A DNA stretch of 64,000 nucleotides. Source: Chenggangzhangella methanolivorans. Lineage in GTDB: Bacteria > Pseudomonadota > Alphaproteobacteria > Rhizobiales > Methylopilaceae. The stretch covers positions 4,664,501 through 4,728,500 of the forward strand of contig NZ_CP081869.1 in the NCBI RefSeq assembly GCF_019797865.1, given 5' to 3'. Both the position numbers and the translations under genes were made by a program. Positions 37,576 to 46,332 of this stretch are shown one piece after another. The notes below the pieces were generated by a model. It was given only the letters and a program-made list of their open reading frames with translations. It was not told where the DNA came from and searched no databases. Each line of letters begins with the position of its first letter. Position 1 is the stretch's first letter.

Positions 37576-38812
37576 GTGCTCGACTACGGCAGTCTGTTCA
37601 GCGGACTTGAGACTGCGGCGGTCGCTTGGCACCCGCTCGGCTGGTCGACCCGCTTCGTCTCCGAAGTCGATGCGACCGCCTGCGCCGTCCTCGAAGAGAG
37701 GCTGCCCCACGTGCCGAACTTGGGCGACGTCACCGCCATCGACTTCGACTTCCGCGCGGTCGCGGCCGGCTCCGTCGATGTCGTCATCGGTGGATCGCCT
37801 TGCCAGAGCTTCTCGTTTGCGGGCGACCGCTCTGGACTTCAGGACCCAAGGGGCATGCTTGCCCTGAGATACACGGAGATAATCGATGCCACCGACCCTG
37901 CCGTCTGCGTCTGGGAGAACGTCGAAGGCGCGCTCTCGACTGAAGGTGGAAGAGGATTTGGAGCCCTCCTGGGCGCGCTCTCCGGCCACGGGGGTCCTCT
38001 ACAGCCTCCAACAGGGTCCGGGTGGACAGACTTCGGTTGGGTGCATGGACCTCGACGAAATCTCGCGTGGCGGATACTCGACGGCCGCTTTTTCGGCCGC
38101 GCGGCCCGAGTCCGCCGCGCGAGATTTCGTCGAGGTCAAGTTCTCGACCCGACGTTGACCCTTATCGGATCCTTGCCGGAGCGCGAGATGTCGCCAGTGG
38201 CGGTCGCCAGGGTCTACCGACGGAGCCGAAGCCGGGGAAAACCGCTGCCGAGCGCGCTGATAGCATTCCTTGGTCCCGATCCCGCCGACACGGAAGCATA
38301 ATCTGCGCGGCACTCCCGATGCCGCTGAGGGAACTCGTCGACGGCGACGTCTACGGGATCTCCGACTCGCAGACGTGGGGCTGAACCTGATGCCCACCCT
38401 CATGGCGAAGAAGACGGCAGGGGGACAGGAAAATTTCGTTCTGTACCGCCGGGGCGACGGAGCGATGATCTGCCGGAAGACGCTGGCGAAGGAGGAGGAG
38501 CGTCTCCACGGCCTGCCTGACGGCTGGACCGACGTTCCGATCGTCCACCGCAACGGCAGGCGCACACGCACTTCCGAGAGCAGCAGGAGCAAGCTGGTCG
38601 GGAACTCGATGCAGGTTCCGGTCTTCCGGTGGCTCGGCCGACGGATCGAGGCAGCTCTTGTAGAGGCATGGCGCGGCTCCCGAAGGTCCGAGGATGTGCG
38701 GCGGCTTGCGCGCTGGGAAGAGGATCGGGAGTGCTTCGAGGTCGGCGAACGCCCGGAGCCCGAGCAGCCCTTTGACCCTCGGAGGTTTACGCTCGGCCGG
38801 CCGGCGGCGTGA
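37576..38812 (+). pseudogene. DNA (cytosine-5) methyltransferase, central part disrupted
   Basis: A C5-type DNA methyltransferase without a visible partner nuclease. The GTG start at 37576 has GGGGAGGA upstream. Visible motifs are SLFSGLETAAVAW (SAM binding), GGSPCQSFSFAG with the catalytic Cys, WENVEGAL, and GPRRNLAWRILDGRFFG. The last part, in another frame from about 38390, has KTLAKEEERLHGLPDGW and KLVGNSMQVPVFRW (motif X). Between about 38090 and 38390 no single frame reads as a methyltransferase, and a 31-bp inverted repeat sits at the start of this zone. The middle, where the target recognition domain belongs, is thus unreadable here. It may be a true pseudogene or a local assembly fault. 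Confidence 0.75.
38048..38137. repeat. Inverted repeat inside the methyltransferase gene
   Basis: The left arm 38048-38080 starts GACCTCGACGAAATCTCGCG; the right arm 38107-38137 is its reverse complement over 31 bases with one substitution and a two-base indel. The 26-base centre itself is GC-rich and partly self-complementary. The left arm encodes conserved methyltransferase sequence, so the right arm looks like an inverted copy of it. Confidence 0.75.
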
Positions 38813-38905
38813 CGTGGCCGCGCCACTGGTAAGGATTCAATCGACGGTCAAGGACGCGCACGCCGCGGAGGCCGTGGCGGGGTCGTAGGACCGCCGCACG
38901 CCCTC

Positions 38906-39151
38906 CTAGCAGCAGCACGCGCTGACGATCTGGCCATTGGCCTTCCTGAGGGCGGCGCGGGACCTCGCGAAGGCAGCGAACGCGCCGTCGCCCACGCGCA
39001 GGGTCGGCTGCGGCACTGGGCGCACGAGGTCTCCCGCCGCGCGAGATGTTGGGAGCAGCCGGGCTGGCACAGTCGATGCGGCCCAGCCGCTCAACATCAG
39101 CCCCGCTCAAAGCGCAATCCTGAGCCGGACGTGTTCGTAGTTACGTCTCAT
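38906..39151 (-). pseudogene. Decayed phage Rz1/lipoprotein-like gene
   Basis: From the ATG at 39149-39151 the frame reads MRRNYEHVRLRIAL, then TGA at 39107-39109, then AGLMLSGWAAST and on to CCC-stop at 38906. The layout is that of a small lipoprotein, but the lipobox Cys position (LSGC) is Trp, and a stop codon interrupts the signal peptide. It follows an Rz-like frame on the same strand. I infer a remnant of a phage outer spanin or similar lipoprotein; the call rests on layout more than on sequence identity. Confidence 0.35.
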
Positions 39152-39189
39152 AGTCAGTGACCTTCTACGCGGCCTCGTTGGCCGCCTGC

Positions 39190-39414
39190 TCAATGAACGC
39201 CGTCTCGAGCGCTGCAGCAGACCCGGTGGAGCAGGCAGCAGCCGCGTCGCTCGAGGGCGGCGACATGCGCGTGGGCCTCGGTCACGAGCGCGGTGTGGTC
39301 GGCGATCTGCAACTGGAGGTGACCAACCTAGAGCCAGCCGGCCCCGAGGGCCGCGACCGCGGTGAGGGTTGCAAGGATTCGCCAGTCTCTGCGCAAGGCG
39401 AGAGCGGCGGTCAT
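39190..39414 (-). pseudogene. Decayed phage Rz-like (inner spanin) gene
   Basis: The ATG at 39412-39414 overlaps an upstream stop as ATGA. The frame gives 28 residues ending in the membrane helix ILATLTAVAALGAGWL, then an in-frame TAG at 39328-39330, then VGHLQLQIADHTALVTEAHA and a further alpha-helical part to a TGA at 39190. One membrane helix followed by a helical outer part is the build of Rz i-spanins. The upstream frame, which ends RSFGKIIAGYIGDRRKREGD, could be the tail of an endolysin gene. The stop codon suggests true decay. Confidence is low because the sequence is short. Confidence 0.35.
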
Positions 39415-39625
39415 GAGGCGTCCCCTTCGCGCTTGCGGCGGTCCCCGATATAGCCCGCGATGATCTTGCCGAAGCTCCGACCGAGGGCCGTCCTCAGGTC
39501 GAGCCAGCCAATGCCGGCTGGCGGAAATCGCGGAGCGGGTGAAGCTGGGGAGAGCGGTCGCGGTCGCGCGCATCCGCGGCCGCGTACAACTACAATGCAG
39601 CCCGAATGAATCGGGCGGTGCTGGG

Positions 39626-40710
39626 ATGGCCTTACGGCGCGACGCGAAGATCCTGAAGATGAAAGCCATCTGCTCGTTGCGGACGGCGATGGCGACCTTC
39701 AATTCCTACGACGACTCCGGTCGCGTGGACTCCGTGCTGCTGCACCTGCAACACGCTACCGAAATGCTGCTGAAGGCGGTCCTCCGGCAGGCCCAATATC
39801 AGGTGTTCGACAAGAAGAGCAGCACGTCGATCGGCTTTAAACGATGCCTGAACTTGTGCGTAGCGCAGCACGAGCTCACCGAGAGCGAGGCAGGGGTCAT
39901 GAGGGCCGTCGACGCCTTACGGGACGAGGCGCAACATTGGTTCGTCGTCGTCGAGGAGGAGCTACTCTACCTCCACACTAGGGCCCTGATCACCGCGTTC
40001 GACGCCTACCTGAAGCGCACGCTGGACGACGACCTGAACGCACATCCCCGGCCGAGTCCTTCCGGTTTCGACCCTGCCCGTGAACGACTTCGATTTCCTG
40101 ATCGACCGTGAATACAGGCTAATCGGCAAGCTCCTGAAGCCCGGCAACCGCCGCAGGGACGAGGCCCGCGGGCGCATCCGTGCGCTGCTCTCGATGGAGG
40201 GCCTCGTGAAGGAGGGGGAGCGTCACGAAGCGTGACGTGGACCGGGTCGAGAAAGCCGTGCGGGAGGGCAAAAACATCGGCGTCGTCTTCCCGAGGCTGG
40301 CGACCGTCCAGATGAACAAGTCCGGCGAGGGGCCGACGGTGAAGGTGCGCTTCATGAAAAAGGAGGGCGCGCCCGTCCGCATCGCCGCGGGTGACGACCC
40401 GTCCGAGGCCGGCGCGATCCGCGAGGTCGATATGTTGAACCGCTATCCCTACACGGCGACGCAGCTCGCGCGACGGGTGCGGCTGACCCCGAACCGGAGC
40501 TTCGCAGTCCGGGCCCACCTCGCGCTCGATGCCGACGATGACTGCTCCCGGGAATTCGTCCTGTCGGACAAGCAGAAGCCCCGGCGCTTCTCCGACAAGG
40601 CGGTCCGACGGGTTCGGGAGGCAATCGACGGCGGCTTGGACCTCGATGCGGTGTGGGCCGCCTACGTCGCGAAGATGCCCAAACGGGGCTCCCGGCGCAG
40701 GGCAGCTTGA
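39626..40710 (+). CDS. DUF3644-like protein (two frameshifts)
   Basis: The protein starts MALRRDAKILKMKAICSLRT at 39626. The first 140 residues are helical and resemble DUF3644: VLLHLQHATEMLLKAVLRQA, then SIGFKRCLNLCVA and EAQHWFVVVEEELLYLHTRA. The frame shifts near 40070 (continuing LPVNDFDFLIDREYRLIGKL) and again near 40215 (continuing RVEKAVREGKNIGVVFPRLA) to the stop at 40710. The last part has LNRYPYTATQLARRVRL, a winged-helix-like segment. Rebuilt length is about 361 residues, as in full DUF3644 proteins. The family is uncharacterised; from memory its N-terminal helices have been compared with HEPN domains. It lies beside a HEPN-like gene. Confidence 0.6.
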
Positions 40711-40759
40711 GAACCGTTGTAGGTAGATCGCAATCCCCCTACAACGCCGCGCCGCTGTC

Positions 40760-40777
40760 CACATTTCGCGAAATGTG
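40760..40777. promoter_or_regulatory. 18-bp perfect palindrome, likely operator
   Basis: CACATTTCGCGAAATGTG is a perfect 18-bp palindrome, 41 bases before the start of the zinc-ribbon/HEPN-like gene and 49 bases after the stop of the DUF3644 gene. Its position fits a repressor site over the promoter of the downstream gene. Confidence 0.6.
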
Positions 40778-40818
40778 TATAGCCGCAACGGGCAGCATCA
40801 CCACCCCGGAGAAGTTCG

Positions 40819-41984
40819 GTGGACGAGAAGCATCGGAGCCTTCCGTTCACCGACTTCTCGGTAACCTTCGACGTGCATGTCGAGGGCGAACAGGTCTTCG
40901 TATCAAGCGGAGCGACGCATTCGGCTCCGACCCCCTTTTCCATGTTCGGCATCTGGGCGATCCCTCCCGGAATCCCCGTCGGCTCCTACCACTTCGGCAG
41001 GGCCGACAACGTGCGGCCGCATCCCAGCGCGATGACCGTGGTGCTGGGGAGCGACCAGCTCTCGATGTGGGCGAGGCGCTGCCCTCACTGCACCTGGTAT
41101 TGGCGAACTGAAGCCCCCGGACTCGTCGCCGCCGCCGTGTGTCCCTACTGCGGGAAGCACTCCGAGGCATGGGATGCCTGAGCGAGGCCCAGGAGGCTTA
41201 CGTCGAAGCGGTGTGCGCGGTCCATGCTCAGGTGACGAACCAGCGGAAGTCAGGAAAATACAGCGTCTACGTCAAGGACCTGTTGGAGCAGTATTACTCT
41301 TCAGACGATGGACAGACGCCCGCGCCCCCCGAATTCTTCGTGGAGACCGAGCAGCAGTCGAAGTTCAAGTGCGACGAGTGCGGGATGACGAACAACATCC
41401 TTGGTCGTTTCGGCTATTGCTCGACGTGCGGCACGCGCAACGACATGGCCATGCTTCGCGCGGACATTACGGGCATCCGCAAGCGGCTGTCGGAGGGCGG
41501 GTCGCCGATCTCCGGGCTGAAAGATCTGGTCTCGAAGTTCGACAGTTTGGGAAGGCGAATCGCGCAGCAGCTCCTACTTCACGTAAGGATGGTCCACGTG
41601 CGTCGCTCTCGCTGGAAGGACGCGAACTTTTCCCAGCTCGCGTTGGTCTCCGAAGACCTGAAGCGTCACTTCGGCATCGAAATTTTCAGAAAGGTCGACG
41701 GTGGAGACCAGGCGCACGCCCGCCTGATGTTCCACCGCCGACACGTCCATGAGCATAACGACGGCATCATCGACGCGAAGTATCTCGAGGACAGCGGCGA
41801 CACATCGGTCCGGCTAGGCGAGCACGTCACGGAGTCCATGGGGGACGTGATGCGGCTGACCGGGATTGTGGACAAGATAGCCGCAAACCTCATGGAAGGC
41901 TTCCACCAGATCATGCCCGTCCACGAACTGCCGATAAGGATCCATAAGGATCAGCGAGAGAGGATGAACAGTAGGGGCGGCTAA
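40819..41984 (+). CDS. Double zinc-ribbon protein with HEPN-like C-terminus (frameshifted)
   Basis: Starts MDEKHRSLPFTDFSVTFDV at 40819. Cysteines at 88/91 (CPHC) and 108/111 (CPYC) form one zinc ribbon. The frame breaks near 41180; the next frame continues LSEAQEAYVEAVCAVHAQVT and has a second ribbon (CDECG and CSTCG). A helical C-terminus contains MFHRRHVHEHNDGIIDAKY, in which R-H-x-x-x-H-N is the layout of a HEPN RNase site. Rebuilt length is about 388 residues. The two halves are joined because one base restores an unbroken frame across the junction. HEPN proteins are often toxins or defence effectors; that role is inferred. It sits behind an 18-bp palindrome. Confidence 0.55.
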
Positions 41985-42150
41985 GACGAGTATCGTACCT
42001 AGCTTCTGGATGCGGGAGGCGATAGCGACTCCGGGCGGCGGTCACCAGCCGATAACCGCGTCGGTGGATTGCCAGAAACGACGCGTTGTAGCGCGATACT
42101 CTTGCAATGTATCATTGCAGCCGAGCCGCCTGTCGGCCCGGGGAACCAGC

Positions 42151-42495
42151 ATGAAGAAGACCGTTCTGCTCGCGGGCGCCTTGCTCGCGTCGCTCCAGTC
42201 TCATGCGGTCACTGCCCAGTCGCTCCCGCGCTACGACGTGAAGGCGCACTGCCGCGAGGTCGCGGCTTTCGGCGGGGCCTTCTCCGAGAGCACGATGGAC
42301 GGCTGCATGCAGATGGAACAGTCAGCCTACGACCAGCTCAAGAGAACCTTCCCCGACCTCTCCGCGAGCATGCGCAAGCACTGTGACGAGGTCGCGAGCT
42401 TCGGCGGGCACGGCAGCTACTCGACCCTGCAGGGCTGCATCCAGATGGAGCAGTCCTCCGCCCGCCGGAACGCGGGCACCGAGTTCAAGTACTGA
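42151..42495 (+). CDS. Secreted protein with a duplicated cysteine-containing module
   Basis: A 114-residue protein. The signal peptide MKKTVLLAGALLASLQSHAVTAQ is followed by two copies of one module: HCREVAAFGGAFSESTMDGC and HCDEVASFGGHGSYSTLQGC, each followed by (M/I)QMEQS. Each copy has two cysteines that probably pair. The start at 42151 is the first ATG with a signal peptide; the open frame extends upstream. Related two-Cys modules occur in small exported proteins of Hyphomicrobiales. The next gene starts on the last base of its stop (TGATG). Confidence 0.72.
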   Translation: MKKTVLLAGALLASLQSHAVTAQSLPRYDVKAHCREVAAFGGAFSESTMDGCMQMEQSAYDQLKRTFPDLSASMRKHCDEVASFGGHGSYSTLQGCIQMEQSSARRNAGTEFKY

Positions 42496-43017
42496 TGCGC
42501 GCCTGGAACCTCCTGCTAGGCGCGGTCGCCGTCGTCATGCTCATGGCCGGCGCCAACTGGGCGATGGCCGACCTGCCCGTATCGTCTGCCCTGTCCAAGG
42601 ACTCCCGCAACGCCGGGATCTCGATGCGGGCCTACCACCGCTGGGGCGTCGATCCCGGGACGCTGGTGGTCGACCTCTGGGGCCTGCCGACTTCGGTGAG
42701 CATGGCGGACGTCGACCGCGCGCTGTTCACCGCGGCCGAGGCGCTCAAGGACCGGAAGTACGGCAAGGTGGTGCTCGCGTGGCGCGGCGGCGCCCGCTAC
42801 GTGATGGACGGCGACTACTTCAACACGATCGGTCGCGAGTACGCCTACCAGAACCCCGTCTACGCCGTGCGCACGATGCAGGAGTACCTGAGGACGCCCG
42901 ACGGCTCCCGCGTTCGGGACGTGGACGGGCGGCATGCTCGGGGTCCTGGGCAAGCAGATGGAGGACCACCAGAAATTCCACAGGGGATGGTACGCCGCCT
43001 CGGCGTTCTCGCTGTGA
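42495..43017 (+). CDS. Exported hypothetical protein (frameshifted near the 3' end)
   Basis: Starts MRAWNLLLGAVAVVMLMAGA with a signal peptide ending near WAMA. The mature part includes RWGVDPGTLVVDLWGLPTSV and VVLAWRGGARYVMDGDYFNT. Near 42918 the frame shifts; one frame gives Arg/Gly-rich sequence, the other continues FGTWTGGMLGVLGKQMEDHQ and ends ASAFSL at 43017. Rebuilt length is about 174 residues. It is translationally coupled to the module-repeat protein before it. I do not recognise the family. Confidence 0.6.
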
Positions 43018-43028
43018 GGCCGGCCATC

Positions 43029-43619
43029 ATGACCTTGGTCCGCGTCGACATGCTCTGCGCGCTTGCGCTGGTCGTCTGCGTGTCGTTCCCGTCCGGAGCT
43101 GAGGCAGCCGGGCGAAGCAGGCGGAACTGCCCGGTCGGCTACGACGGCAAGCCGCTGATCACGGGGCCGGCTGAGTGCCTCGACGGCTTCCAGCGCGACC
43201 TACTCGGGATCGGCCCGGAAACTGGGGAGCTCAAGCGTCACCAGCGCGCTGCGGATGAACTGCTTCGCAAGCACGGCCCTCGCACTGTGGCCGCGCGGTC
43301 CTGCACCCCCGTCGACAACTCAGCGCGGATCCTTCGCTCGCCCAACCCGAACGACCTCCATCCCGACTGGAAGGGCGAGGCTTACGTCGGCCTGTCATGG
43401 AGCCTTCGCGTGACGGGCAGCTCCGTCAGGAGCGACACGGGCAGCTACCTCAGGGGCGACTTGGTCTCGCCGCGTGGCGGCGTGATCAACAAGGGCGTCT
43501 ATGTCGTCGCGCGAGTGGGAATGCAGGGGCTGAAGGAGGCGTCCGTTAAGTCGCCGAGACGGGAGCGCGCCAGCAGACGCTCCCTCCAACCGCTCGATAA
43601 GCCGGAAAGGCAGCAGTGA
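43029..43619 (+). CDS. Exported hypothetical protein
   Basis: A 196-residue protein. The signal peptide runs MTLVRVDMLCALALVVCVSF to about EAAG. The mature part has NCPVGYDGKPLITGPAECLD, then SCTPVDNSARIL and a basic C-terminus (KSPRRERASRRSLQPLDKPE). Three or four cysteines could form disulfides. The start could also be the Met at 43050. It is the third exported protein in a row and its stop overlaps the next start, so the four genes 42151-44170 may be one operon. Confidence 0.55.
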   Translation: MTLVRVDMLCALALVVCVSFPSGAEAAGRSRRNCPVGYDGKPLITGPAECLDGFQRDLLGIGPETGELKRHQRAADELLRKHGPRTVAARSCTPVDNSARILRSPNPNDLHPDWKGEAYVGLSWSLRVTGSSVRSDTGSYLRGDLVSPRGGVINKGVYVVARVGMQGLKEASVKSPRRERASRRSLQPLDKPERQQ

Positions 43620-44170
43620 ACATCGATCCCGAAGCGCTCTATCAATCTTTGGCAACCCAGGAACCGACGCCCCTGGCGGCGTTGCCTCGGACGCACGGCA
43701 TGTACGCCCTCTACGACCACGAGGGAGTGATGCGGTACGTCGGGATCACTATGAACGACCAAAGTGGCTTCTACGGCCGGATCTACCAGCGCCATGTCGC
43801 AGGATCGGAAAGTCGCAGCCACAAGTTCTCTCACGCTTACAACACGGGCCGAATGTGGCGGGCGGCTCGGGATTCCCGACCGGACGCGAAGCTATCTAAA
43901 GGCCTGAGAACCGCTTTCGTCCGACGCTTCTGCCGAGCAACTGTGATCGAGGTTCCGATCGCACGGCATGCCGATCTCCCTCTCTTGGAGCGTACTGTGC
44001 AGAGGCTGGCGCCAGCCGGGCAGTTGACGTGGATCGACGCGAGAGGGTTCGAACCGATCGACGAACCAAGAGCGCTCGTTGATTTGCTGCTTGCCGAGTT
44101 GGCGTACACTTCCGACCGTGTTGAGGCGCTCTTGCGCCAGGCAGCCCTGCACTCTGCTCGACCTAGGTAA
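43616..44170 (+). CDS. GIY-YIG domain protein
   Basis: A 184-residue protein. GMYALYDHEGVMRYVGITM at about residues 28-46 matches the GIY-YIG signature (GMY … YVG), and FYGRIYQRH supplies the conserved Arg. LLERTVQRLAP may supply the metal-binding Glu. GIY-YIG proteins cut DNA in repair, restriction or homing. The GTG start at 43616 overlaps the previous stop as GTGA. No HTH or zinc finger is visible. Nuclease activity is inferred. Confidence 0.7.
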   Translation: MNIDPEALYQSLATQEPTPLAALPRTHGMYALYDHEGVMRYVGITMNDQSGFYGRIYQRHVAGSESRSHKFSHAYNTGRMWRAARDSRPDAKLSKGLRTAFVRRFCRATVIEVPIARHADLPLLERTVQRLAPAGQLTWIDARGFEPIDEPRALVDLLLAELAYTSDRVEALLRQAALHSARPR

Positions 44171-44254
44171 GACAGCCTCTGACCCATCACAGACGTCGGT
44201 GAGGTCCGCTTCGCGGCGATCAAACGACGCTGACGCTGGGGCTCAACGCTCCGC

Positions 44255-45425
44255 CTAACTTCGCCACACGAGTATGATCGTCGCGACGAGGTTCGTTGCA
44301 GCCACCGTCGCCAGCGCTGCCATCGTCGTTTCCGTCCCAACTTGCGCAATCACGAGCCCAGCCGCGAACGGCGCGGCTGCTTGCACCATCAGGTTTGGCG
44401 CCGCGAGCCGCCCTATGACGACCGCGTAGCGCTCGGCACCGAACAGCGCGAGCGGGACCGTGCCGCGGGCGATCGACCACACGCCGTTTCCGGCAGCGTA
44501 AAGCACCACGGCGACTGCCGCGGGGCCCGCGCCGAGCGCGAGCAACAACACTCCGACGGCCACCAGCGCCCCGGCCCATGCGAGGGTTGCGGTCGGGTCG
44601 AGACGGTCTCCGACCAGCATCTCAATTACGCGGGCGCCCACCTGCGACGGACCGATCAGCGCGCCGACCGCTACCGCTGCGACGAGCTGCATGCCCTGGG
44701 CCTGCAGGATCGTCAGCAGGTGCACCGACACCGTCGTCTGGACCGCGCCGTTCGCCATCAGGATTACGGCCAGCAGCCAGAAGGTCCGTCGCTCACGCGA
44801 GGTCGTCGTGCCGGCACCGGCACGGTCGAGAGCGCTCGGGGCCTTGCGCGCCTCGCGCGGCAGCAGGAGGAACAGCGTCGGCGCCATGACGAGCGCCTGG
44901 ACGGCGGCGTAGGCGAAGCAGGCGCCACGCCAGCCGATGTGCTCGACCGCGAGCGCCGACAGCGGCCAGCAGACCGTGCTGGCGAAGCCCCCGAACAGGG
45001 TGAGGTGGGTAATCGCGCGCCGCGCCGACGCCCCGAAAATCCTGCCGAGCGTCGAGAAGGCCGCGTCGTAAAGCCCGGCACCCATTCCGAAGCCGATCAC
45101 CGCCCAGCCGAGCAAGTAGGTCGCGATCCCGGTCGACGACCCGACCGCGGCGAGGCCGCGCCCATCAGCAGCGAGCCGGCCGCCATGGTCTGCCGACCGC
45201 CGAAGCCGTCGATCATGCGGCCGACGAACGGCGCGGCGATGCCTGAGCAGAGCAGCCCGATCGATCCGCCGCCGACCACCCAGGCGAGCGGCCATCCGGT
45301 GTCGGCGGAGATCGGCGTCGCGAGCACCGCGAGCAGGTAGAAGCTCGACCCCCAGGAGACGATCTGGGCGATCCCGACAGCGGGACCGCGAGCCTCCCGC
45401 CCGGCGGCGCCGACGTCGTCTCCAC
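44255..45425 (-). CDS. MFS transporter of the arsenic block (two frameshifts)
   Basis: A major facilitator family membrane protein of about 390 residues after repair. The main part (from about 45160 down) has GWAVIGFGMGAGLYDAAFS and, at the end, APNLMVQAAAPFAAGLVIAQ. The N-terminal part lies in other frames: WVVGGGSIGLLCSGIAAP with GRMIDGFGGR (the loop 2-3 motif) and, before it, VGIAQIVSWGSSFYLL. Breaks are near 45160 and 45385. The GTG start at 45423-45425 is three bases after the arsH stop, so the two are co-transcribed. It probably exports an arsenic species or an organoarsenical, but it does not look like ArsJ; substrate unproven. Confidence 0.75.
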
Positions 45426-45428
45426 GCC

Positions 45429-46139
45429 TCAGACGGCCCGTTTGAGGTCGACCCTGGCCTCCAGCGTCGCTGCGCTCTCCTTCCGCTCGCTGTAGCGGTC
45501 GGTGAGGTGGTCGGAGACGTCGCGGGTGAGGAACGTGAACTTCACCAGCTCCTCCATCAGGTCGACCACGCGGTCGTAGTAGGCCGATGGCTTCATCCGG
45601 CCGTCCTCGCCGAACTCCTGGAAGGCCTTCGCCACCGACGACTGGTTCGGGATGGTGACCATCCGCATCCAGCGGCCGAGCACGCGCATCTGGTTCACGG
45701 CGTTGAACGACTGCGAGCCGCCCGAGACCTGCATCACCGCGAGCGTGCGCCCCTGGGTCGGGCGGACCGAGCCGACCGAAAGCGGGATCCAGTCGATCAG
45801 CGACTTCATCACGCCCGTCATTGCGCCGTGCCGCTCAGGGCTCGTCCAGACCTGCGCCTCGGACCAGAGCGACAGCTCGCGCAGCTCCTGAACCTTCGGA
45901 TGGTCCACCGGGCCGCCGTCCGGCAGCGGGAGGTCTGCAGGGTCATAGACACGCGTCTCGCAGCCGAGCCGCTTGAGCAGGCGCTCCGCCTCCAGCGTCA
46001 GCAGGCGGCTGTACGAGACGGCCCGCAAGGAGCCGTACAGCAGCAGAACCCGCGGAGGATGGGTCGAGCGCGGACCGTGGAGCCTGGACAGATCGACAGG
46101 GCGAAAAGAGCTTTCGTCGACGTTCGGCAAGTCTGTCAT
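45429..46139 (-). CDS. arsH: Arsenical resistance flavoprotein ArsH
   Basis: An NADPH-dependent FMN reductase that oxidises trivalent organoarsenicals. [20 protein letters not shown] is the FMN-binding loop and [20 protein letters not shown] the ArsH-specific region; [20 protein letters not shown] follows. The ATG at 46137-46139 is chosen because AAAGGAG lies seven bases upstream, giving 236 residues; a GGAAAG-preceded ATG at 46160 gives seven more. A low-GC promoter region with a TTATT-AG-AATAA palindrome lies upstream. Confidence 0.95.
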   Translation of the reverse strand: MTDLPNVDESSFRPVDLSRLHGPRSTHPPRVLLLYGSLRAVSYSRLLTLEAERLLKRLGCETRVYDPADLPLPDGGPVDHPKVQELRELSLWSEAQVWTSPERHGAMTGVMKSLIDWIPLSVGSVRPTQGRTLAVMQVSGGSQSFNAVNQMRVLGRWMRMVTIPNQSSVAKAFQEFGEDGRMKPSAYYDRVVDLMEELVKFTFLTRDVSDHLTDRYSERKESAATLEARVDLKRAV

Positions 46140-46179
46140 CGGAAACCGCTCCTTTCCCATGAATGCGAGATGAACTTTC

Positions 46180-46191
46180 TTATTAGAATAA
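46180..46191. promoter_or_regulatory. Predicted regulator site upstream of arsH
   Basis: TTATT-AG-AATAA is a 12-bp near-palindrome in an unusually AT-rich stretch 41 bases before the arsH start. ArsR-family sites are AT-rich inverted repeats, so control by the neighbouring arsR is plausible. It differs in sequence from the repeat ahead of arsR. Confidence 0.35.
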
Positions 46192-46332
46192 ATTCAGACT
46201 GGGCCATGTAGCGTCTGCCGTGCTGATGTCGGCCCCCGCCCGGAAATGGCGCCGGACGCATACCCGCCCCTCTGCGTTCGGACGACGAAAGCATGGTCCG
46301 GTCGCTTGGGGAGTGGCCGGGCCGCTCGACGT

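Noticed and set aside
39157-39453. A 98-codon plus-strand frame over the lysis remnants
   Set aside because: No Shine-Dalgarno or motif; the opposite strand has the better, though decayed, coding signal.
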